This document shows, piece after piece, positions 17,804-21,841 of a stretch of 21,841 nt of DNA. The position numbers were made by a program, and so were the translations under genes. Each line of letters begins with the position of its first letter. Within the stretch, counting starts at the first letter, position 1. The notes under the pieces were generated by a model. The model was not told where the DNA came from. It searched no databases and saw nothing but the letters and a program-made list of their open reading frames with translations. Source of the DNA: CAZCFB01 sp964511535 (lineage in GTDB: Bacteria; Myxococcota_A; Polyangia; GCA-2747355; CAZCFB01); assembly GCA_964511535.1 (NCBI GenBank), contig CAZEFW010000164.1:1-21841 (forward strand). Direction: 5' to 3'.

Positions 17804-17964
17804 GGATGTTTCACCTCCTTGCTCCCCTGGCGCGAAGCAGTGGCGATCAAGATCGTACCACGCGCATTGATCAGCACGGCCAGGTCATGTTCGAGTTCCA
17901 AAGCAGCCGCAGCCTCAAAGGCGCCCTCCACAATGGAAACCAGATGGTTGAGGACGGCCTTCAT
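17653..17964 (-). CDS. Possible small protein overlapping the integrase start
   Basis: The 103-residue open frame starts at ATG 17964, which has CAGGTG upstream at a workable distance. It reads through the integrase ribosome binding site and overlaps the integrase by 151 bp in another frame. Residues 1-50 (MKAVLNHLVSIVEGAFEAAA, then a beta-like DLAVLINARGTILIATAS stretch) look protein-like and have GC-rich third positions. The overlapping tail is Glu-rich and less convincing. The small gene just upstream of an integrase is often an excisionase or recombination factor, but I see no such motif. It could be a chance open frame. Confidence 0.3.
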   Translation of the reverse strand: MKAVLNHLVSIVEGAFEAAAALELEHDLAVLINARGTILIATASRQGSKEVKHPWRGQKEEAGGSTAPTVKPFEEEESDTELSLSAQKARDAVCSLKRRMKLE

Positions 17965-18176
17965 CCCAGCACCTGCCAGGAGAACGCAGCTCGATGTCGA
18001 TATGTCGCGCTGTAGAGGGGCGGGGAGGAGGGCAATCGCCATCCCTGCCGTCCAGGTGAGGACTGCCACCTCACGGCTGTGCAAACGTGCCCAGAAGCCC
18101 CTGCTTTGTTTTCAAAGTGCCGAGGGCCGCACGCCGCATTGGTGCGCGCGCTGCCGCTCTCTACGCCTTCAACTGA

Positions 18177-18259
18177 GGGACGGACACCTTCCGTCCCAGC
18201 CTCGCCTCCGAGGACCTGCATCTGAGCGCAGGCCCAGCCTGCCCCGCCTGGTGGCGGGG
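18177..18259. repeat. Cluster of hairpins downstream of the HTH gene
   Basis: GGGACGGA-CACCT-TCCGTCCC (18177-18197) and CCCCGCC-TGGT-GGCGGGG (18242-18259) are perfect stems of 8 and 7 bp. A weaker CCTGC/GCAGG stem lies between them. They follow the HTH gene stop on the minus strand and may end its transcript, although no T-run is present. The rest of 17965-18288 shows no convincing gene. Confidence 0.45.
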
Positions 18260-18288
18260 GGGTAGGGCAAGCCATTTGGCCCTATGGG

Positions 18289-18789
18289 TCACTCCCAACG
18301 CCCGGAGCGCCCGTTACTCTTGCTCGGGCGTCTCGGAGTAGTACCACCGGGCTCGCCAGAGCCCTTGGGGCGCCTCGGGGGCCGTCTCGCTTTATGCCGC
18401 AATTTCAGGGCGAATTCGCGGGCAGTTTCAATCCCCGTCAACGTACGGCTTTCCCCCAACCTCATGAAGATCATCTCTTCTGTAATGCCCCGTTTTTGTG
18501 AGAAACTTCTCGGGAGTTTATGAATGCCCCAGGTCGGTTCGGGCCCGACGTAAGAGTCAGCGTAAAGCCTGGGGAGGTCCAAGCGTGTCCGTCTGTGGTC
18601 AATAAACGCAAAGATTTTGGTAGATTCTTCATCCGTGGGCTCTCTCCGCCCCTTCAGGATGCCGTTCAGCTTCCAATCTGAAATCTCTGTCCACTCCGCC
18701 AACTCCTTTTGCGTGGAGTTGACGAAGCTGAGATACGCGAGAACGAACTGGATAGTAAAGATAACCTCTGAATCCGAGACTGTTGCCAA
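18289..18789 (-). CDS. XRE-like helix-turn-helix protein
   Basis: Probable DNA-binding regulator of 166 residues. Residues about 15-62 resemble a Cro/C1-type helix-turn-helix (STQKELAEWTEISDWKLNGI followed by LKGRREPTDEES). The middle region has no recognised domain and the last 40 residues are a Pro/Arg/Lys-rich basic tail. The only usable start is TTG at 18789; the frame is closed by a TGA 21-24 nt upstream. A strong GAGGAGGTGA lies about 22 nt before that TTG, too far for normal use, and a weaker AAGG is too close, so the true start is uncertain. In an integrative element, such a protein near the integrase is often the control repressor. Confidence 0.6.
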   Translation of the reverse strand: MATVSDSEVIFTIQFVLAYLSFVNSTQKELAEWTEISDWKLNGILKGRREPTDEESTKIFAFIDHRRTRLDLPRLYADSYVGPEPTWGIHKLPRSFSQKRGITEEMIFMRLGESRTLTGIETAREFALKLRHKARRPPRRPKGSGEPGGTTPRRPSKSNGRSGRWE

Positions 18790-19566
18790 TGCCTTGTTCC
18801 GTCCCTTACTTCACCTCCTCGCGGGCGGCGTGGATGACACCGAAAAGAGGTAAAGTATCAATTTTATTGCAATTCGACCCACGCCGTCCCGAATGGGATT
18901 CATCTCCTCAGCTTGGACCGACTAGGATGCGGTCCAAGGCAGGCAACCCTTCTTGGTCACCCGCAACACCTCGCGTGGGCCAGAGTCCAGGATCAGACAT
19001 TGGCCACAAATTACTCTGGCTACGACCATGTGCCTTGTCAAGGGGGGATGGTTGATTCGAGAACCCAGGGCAATTTTGTCGTATATTTAGAGACTCGTCA
19101 GTACTAGGAATCTACCTGGAAGCCTGCTTCTCTATCCATCAAATCACCATGGAAATCCTTTGCCGCAGAAAATCTTTGCTTTCGTCAGGTACGGCTTTCC
19201 AATAAATCCAAAGAAAAACTCTGTCGTAGGAAATATTTGCCGAAAATCATGTGGTTCTCGATTTTAGGCTTAATGATTTCAGTATCTTACGGCGCGCCCT
19301 GCCTAGTTGGAAGGGGTATTCCATATACACTTACCGTGTACAGTACTAGTAAAAGAAGAAAAAATAAAAAGTTCGCACCGTTACTACATATATATGTAGG
19401 AGCGTCTGCGAACTTTTCAAATTGAAAAGATCTGCTTGTTCTGTTCTTCGATGTCTAAGGCTAGTTTTGGCCCTGCAAGTCAGAATATAAAATATGCAAT
19501 ACCTGGTTTCGTATTGGTTCACGGGAAGGAGAAAAAGGGGTCTGGGGGCTGCTGGCATAAGATGCG
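18790..19566. other. AT-rich gene-poor region of the integrative element
   Basis: About 780 bp with no convincing gene. Base composition drops sharply to AT-rich from about 19060, unlike the GC-rich flanks. It holds an inverted repeat CTTGGACC/GGTCCAAG (18912-18938), imperfect direct repeats (19151-19174 and 19229-19247), CAGTACTAG twice (19099-19107 and 19341-19349), the nested palindrome at 19367-19417, and a TATAAAAT box at 19486-19493 upstream of the 19591 gene. Short open frames here lack ribosome binding sites. Confidence 0.6.
19367..19417. terminator. Nested palindrome, possible bidirectional terminator or cruciform
   Basis: AAAAGTTCGCA (19367-19377) and TGCGAACTTTT (19407-19417) are perfect 11-bp arms. 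Centred between them is the perfect 16-bp palindrome CTACATATATATGTAG (19384-19399). Downstream on the minus strand comes a long T-rich stretch (complement of 19346-19370), as in a strong rho-independent terminator. On the plus strand only TTTT follows. No gene transcribed leftward into it was found. Confidence 0.6.
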
Positions 19567-19592
19567 ATAATCAATCTCCAGGAGTTGATTAT
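19567..19592 (+). promoter_or_regulatory. Hairpin covering RBS and start codon of the 19591 gene
   Basis: ATAATCAA (19567-19574) and TTGATTAT (19585-19592) are perfect 8-bp arms. The 10-nt loop carries the Shine-Dalgarno AGGAG (19580-19584), and the first two bases of the ATG are in the right arm. Folding in mRNA would limit ribosome access; as DNA it could be a repressor operator. Confidence 0.55.
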
Positions 19593-20277
19593 GAAACGCC
19601 CCATTCCTCGGCGTCCTCCCTCACCACGTCACCAGATTCCCCGGCGCCCAGGGGCAACTTCGCCCCGTCGGCCCAGAAGCGCCGCCACTAAACCACCCGT
19701 TGAGCCCCAGGGGGATACCCTCAAGACCAGCAGTGCCGCGGCCTTCCTGGCGCAAATCTTCGAGCCGCCCCCGCCGATGCCAGCTTACTACTGCGAAGAA
19801 GAAGAGCTGGTCTTGGCGCCGCGGGGTGCGGACGAACAGTTCGCCGAATTGGAGCATGACCCTCCCGCACCCCTGAGCCCAGCGCAGCCCCCAACAAGTG
19901 CCCCGGCGCCTCCCGCCAATACCCCCCGTGGCCGCCTCACCAAAGCCGCGACCGGGCACCTGAGCCTACAGCGTGAGGACCTTCAAGCCCTGCTTACTGA
20001 GCACGCCCTGGCCGCCGACCAGCGGTCGAGTGAATTAGATGATTACGCTGGAACCATGCTGACCATGCTGGCCACCCCCGCGCAGGACGGCAACTCTCTG
20101 GACCCAGCGGCCGTCCTCGAGATGTTGTCCAAGCTCGAGCGGATCCACGAGGGCCGCCAGCGCGACCTGCGCCGCACCGTGGAACTCCTGCACCGCATCA
20201 GCGGCCCGCCCCGGCCTCGGGTACAGATCCTCGCGGCGACCCAAGTCAATGTGGGCACGGAACCTCCCGAAAAGTAG
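19591..20277 (+). CDS. Pro/Arg-rich protein of unknown function
   Basis: The 228-residue protein is not recognised. Residues 1-35 are very basic and Pro/Arg-rich, as in a nucleic-acid-binding tail. The middle (about 60-110) is acidic, then Pro/Ala-rich. The last 120 residues are predicted helical (SLQREDLQALLTEHALAADQ, AAVLEMLSKLERIHEGRQRD), consistent with a coiled coil or oligomerisation region. A short beta-like tail, PRVQILAATQVNVG, ends it. The ATG at 19591 is chosen over the TTG at 19585 because AGGAG sits 6 nt upstream. It precedes the ParB-like gene by 138 bp. A role as an accessory DNA-binding or partition protein is a guess from position and charge. Confidence 0.72.
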   Translation: MKRPIPRRPPSPRHQIPRRPGATSPRRPRSAATKPPVEPQGDTLKTSSAAAFLAQIFEPPPPMPAYYCEEEELVLAPRGADEQFAELEHDPPAPLSPAQPPTSAPAPPANTPRGRLTKAATGHLSLQREDLQALLTEHALAADQRSSELDDYAGTMLTMLATPAQDGNSLDPAAVLEMLSKLERIHEGRQRDLRRTVELLHRISGPPRPRVQILAATQVNVGTEPPEK

Positions 20278-20328
20278 CTTTCAAGATAGGTTCCCGTGAT
20301 TACTCGGATGGGCAACCTCCCTGCATTT

Positions 20329-20408
20329 CAACCTCATTTCGTTATTTCCCAATGTTGAGAAATTTGCTATGCTCTATTTGTTTCGAGGTGTTAACTGAAA
20401 TGAGGTTG
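20329..20408. promoter_or_regulatory. 12-bp inverted repeat bracketing the ParB-like gene promoter region
   Basis: CAACCTCATTTC (20329-20340) and GAAATGAGGTTG (20397-20408) are perfect inverted repeats separated by 56 bp. The right arm includes the probable Shine-Dalgarno GAGG and ends 7 nt before the GTG start. The AT-rich interior holds TTGAGA and TATGCT, but not at good promoter spacing. The layout fits autoregulation by DNA looping or a centromere-like site. Confidence 0.55.
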
Positions 20409-20415
20409 TCTTATC

Positions 20416-21240
20416 GTGCCAAGAGGAAAGGCCAAAGAAGTAGATCCAGGAAAGCTGGGGAAAGTACCGGAAACCGCCAGTGTTTCGGCTGGTGCACTGG
20501 TGGCGGCGGTGTCCTTGAATGAGGTTTGTTCCGACTATTTTCCGTTCCAGTTCCGGTTGGAAACCTTGGTCGATGACAACCTGGTGGCCAGCATAGAGAC
20601 TATTGGGCAACAAGTTCCGGTCCTCCTGTGGCGCACAGAGTTTTCTCACAAGCTCGTGGTCATTGACGGGCACCGACGCATCAAGGCGTTGTTGACCCTC
20701 GGCCGCACCAGCGTCCTGGCCGTTATTCGAGACGATCTGACCGAGGAGCAGGCAATCCGAGTGGCCTTCTCCGCGAACACCAGCAGAGCCGGCTTCGGAC
20801 CTCTGGACCGCGCCAACGCCGTCCAGGTTGTCCGCAAACGCCATGGGGTCACCATTGAGCAGGCGGCGACCTTCCTGGGCATGACCCGGTCCACAGCGGG
20901 CCGCTTGGCCAAGCTCCACGAGCTTCCGTCCCCCCTCAAAGAAGCTGTCTTCGCGCGGCGGTTGTCGCCCAACCATGCGCTTGTCCTGGGACAGCTACCA
21001 GCTGAAGTTCATGGGGAATGGATAAGACGCGTCGAGGAGGAACGCCTGAGCATCAAGCAACTCAAGAAGGCCTTGGGCAAAGCCAAGAGTTGGCGCAAAC
21101 CGACGTATCTGCGCCGCCGTGGCAAGGGATTTAACTTGGCGGTGCGCTTCTCGCCGCAAACTTGCGACCCCGTCTCTCGCAAGGAGATGTTGACCGCGCT
21201 CAAGGAGGCCGTGGCCCTCCTGGAAGAACAAACACCATGA
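20416..21240 (+). CDS. ParB/Spo0J-like DNA-binding protein
   Basis: The 274-residue protein has a ParB N-terminal-type domain at about 30-125, with the box II motif DGHRR (85-89, canonical GERR), a preceding IGQQVPVLL, and SANTSRAGFGPLDRANAV (119-136), which aligns with the conserved N-terminal helix region. A helix-turn-helix (TIEQAATFLGMTRSTAGRL, 146-164) and an LSPNHALVLGQL helix (183-194) follow. The C-terminal 70 residues are basic. Such proteins bind parS-like sites for segregation, or act as regulators or nucleases in mobile elements. No ParA is present in the window. Start GTG at 20416, with GAGG about 10 nt upstream. Confidence 0.85.
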   Translation: MPRGKAKEVDPGKLGKVPETASVSAGALVAAVSLNEVCSDYFPFQFRLETLVDDNLVASIETIGQQVPVLLWRTEFSHKLVVIDGHRRIKALLTLGRTSVLAVIRDDLTEEQAIRVAFSANTSRAGFGPLDRANAVQVVRKRHGVTIEQAATFLGMTRSTAGRLAKLHELPSPLKEAVFARRLSPNHALVLGQLPAEVHGEWIRRVEEERLSIKQLKKALGKAKSWRKPTYLRRRGKGFNLAVRFSPQTCDPVSRKEMLTALKEAVALLEEQTP

Positions 21241-21280
21241 TGTGTAGTTACAACATCATGAACTTCTTTAGGCGCGGGTC

Positions 21281-21676
21281 ATGCCTGACCTGATCGAGGA
21301 CGTTCCCCGTCTTGAGATCTGGCAGCTCCGCGCCCTGCCCAACTGGGAACAGCTTCGGGACGCCGGTGGTGCACGGGTGGAGATGGCCTTGGCCGACGGG
21401 ACAAAGGCCCTCGTGGCTGTGATCTTCAACAGAGAGCCGCCAGCATGGCCGCGCCGGAGGTGGTGGTTGATCTGCGACGGTTGCGGAAGCCGCCGCCGGC
21501 ACCTCTACTTTCATCAAGATGAGCTCAAGTGCCGGCAATGCCACCAGCTACTTTATGCACAACAGGCGCTGCCCCACTGCTCTTGGCGAGAGGAGGTGGG
21601 CCTCCCCATCCTCAGATCGTGGCGCGCCTTGATCAAGGAGGGCACCAGGGTCGATCTTGCGGAAATCGGCTGCTAA
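21281..21676 (+). CDS. Small zinc-ribbon protein
   Basis: The 131-residue protein has two CxxC pairs, Cys65-Cys68 and Cys84-Cys87, spaced 16 apart. They sit in the pattern RWWLICDGCG...LYF...LKCRQCHQLLYAQQ. This matches a widespread small mobile-element family, in which an R(P)WWF-C-x2-C segment is followed by a CRxCxxLxYxSQ segment. A zinc knuckle that binds nucleic acid or protein is expected; function is unknown. It lies 40 bp after the ParB-like gene, probably in the same transcript. The ATG at 21281 has a weak Shine-Dalgarno (AGGCG). Confidence 0.7.
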   Translation: MPDLIEDVPRLEIWQLRALPNWEQLRDAGGARVEMALADGTKALVAVIFNREPPAWPRRRWWLICDGCGSRRRHLYFHQDELKCRQCHQLLYAQQALPHCSWREEVGLPILRSWRALIKEGTRVDLAEIGC

Positions 21677-21687
21677 TCTGGGAAGCT

Positions 21688-21804
21688 ATGGAAAGTACGA
21701 CCGCTGAGTTCGTCGGAGGCGGGCACCCTCACTTGGACACACTGCGTGAACTGCTGGGGTCCTCGGAGGAGACGCTCCTCGCCACGGTGCCCAGCGACAA
21801 TTAG
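21688..21804 (+). CDS. Possible tiny ORF ending in terminal repeat
   Basis: A 38-residue open frame starting at ATG 21688 with GGGAAG upstream, 11 bp after the zinc-ribbon gene. It ends inside the first direct repeat, so it may be the 5' remnant of a gene cut by an inserted element. No similarity is recognised and it could be chance. Confidence 0.2.
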   Translation: MESTTAEFVGGGHPHLDTLRELLGSSEETLLATVPSDN

Positions 21805-21835
21805 AAGTACCCGCTGACGACAATTAGAAATCCCC
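21796..21835. mobile_element. 23-bp-period direct repeats, possible IS21-like end
   Basis: GACAATTAGAAGTACCC (21796-21812) and GACAATTAGAAATCCCC (21819-21835) match at 15 of 17 positions. Multiple directly repeated GACAATTAGAA-type boxes are found at ends of IS21-family elements. No istA or istB is in the window, so the body would lie to the right or be lost. The identification is tentative. Confidence 0.35.
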
Positions 21836-21841
21836 ACGCAT

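Noticed and set aside
17570..18265. 231-codon plus-strand frame
   Set aside because: Antisense to the integrase N-terminus and its upstream region; Arg/Ser-rich and without recognisable motifs.
19237..19425. 62-codon frame in the AT-rich island
   Set aside because: It runs through the nested palindrome, has no Shine-Dalgarno and begins at TTG.

Overview
The window looks like a chromosomal segment of a high-GC deltaproteobacterium in the broad sense, most likely Myxococcota. The grounds are strong G/C third-position bias, several large lipoproteins with Cys-rich or lamin-tail domains, and a GYNHNV/HVQTEDSG-type protein of a kind I associate with myxobacteria. Proline/glutamate-rich linkers and a tRNA gene without an encoded CCA end fit this. 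No 16S or other species-level marker is present, so the assignment is inference.

Positions 1-16500 are ordinary core genome with dense coding on both strands. A leftward operon (4639 to 48) encodes a Cys-rich lipoprotein, an ATP-type 6-phosphofructokinase and a lamin-tail-domain lipoprotein. Divergent from it is a TPR lipoprotein (4782-5906). It converges on a second leftward cluster (8506 to 6121) of a DUF1232/YkvA-like protein, glutamate racemase (murI) and an HD-domain protein that resembles the HD half of tRNA nucleotidyltransferases. The convergent gap between them (5907-6120) holds a 90-bp tandem duplication rich in palindromes. A very long, mostly disordered protein (8614-11484) ends 9 bp from the convergent cysS. 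cysS lies downstream of a two-helix membrane protein (14299 to 13067). A small lipoprotein and xseA (exonuclease VII large subunit) form a rightward pair (14483-16500), followed by tRNA-Ala(GGC).

From the tRNA 3' end (16632) to the right edge, the content changes to that of an integrative element. There is an intact tyrosine integrase facing the tRNA, an XRE-like HTH protein, about 800 bp of unusually AT-rich DNA with no convincing gene, a Pro/Arg-rich unknown protein, a ParB/Spo0J-like protein and a small zinc-ribbon protein. At the very end is a pair of 23-bp-period direct repeats that may be an IS21-like end. No second copy of the tRNA 3' end was seen, so the element probably continues beyond the window.

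The most interesting material is in this right-hand third. It includes a nested palindrome in the AT-rich island (19367-19417), a hairpin that encloses the ribosome binding site and start codon of the 19591 gene, and a perfect 12-bp inverted repeat that brackets the presumed promoter of the ParB-like gene. Together they suggest a self-regulated maintenance or partition module of an uncharacterised integrative element. That is an inference; nothing here proves a new system.
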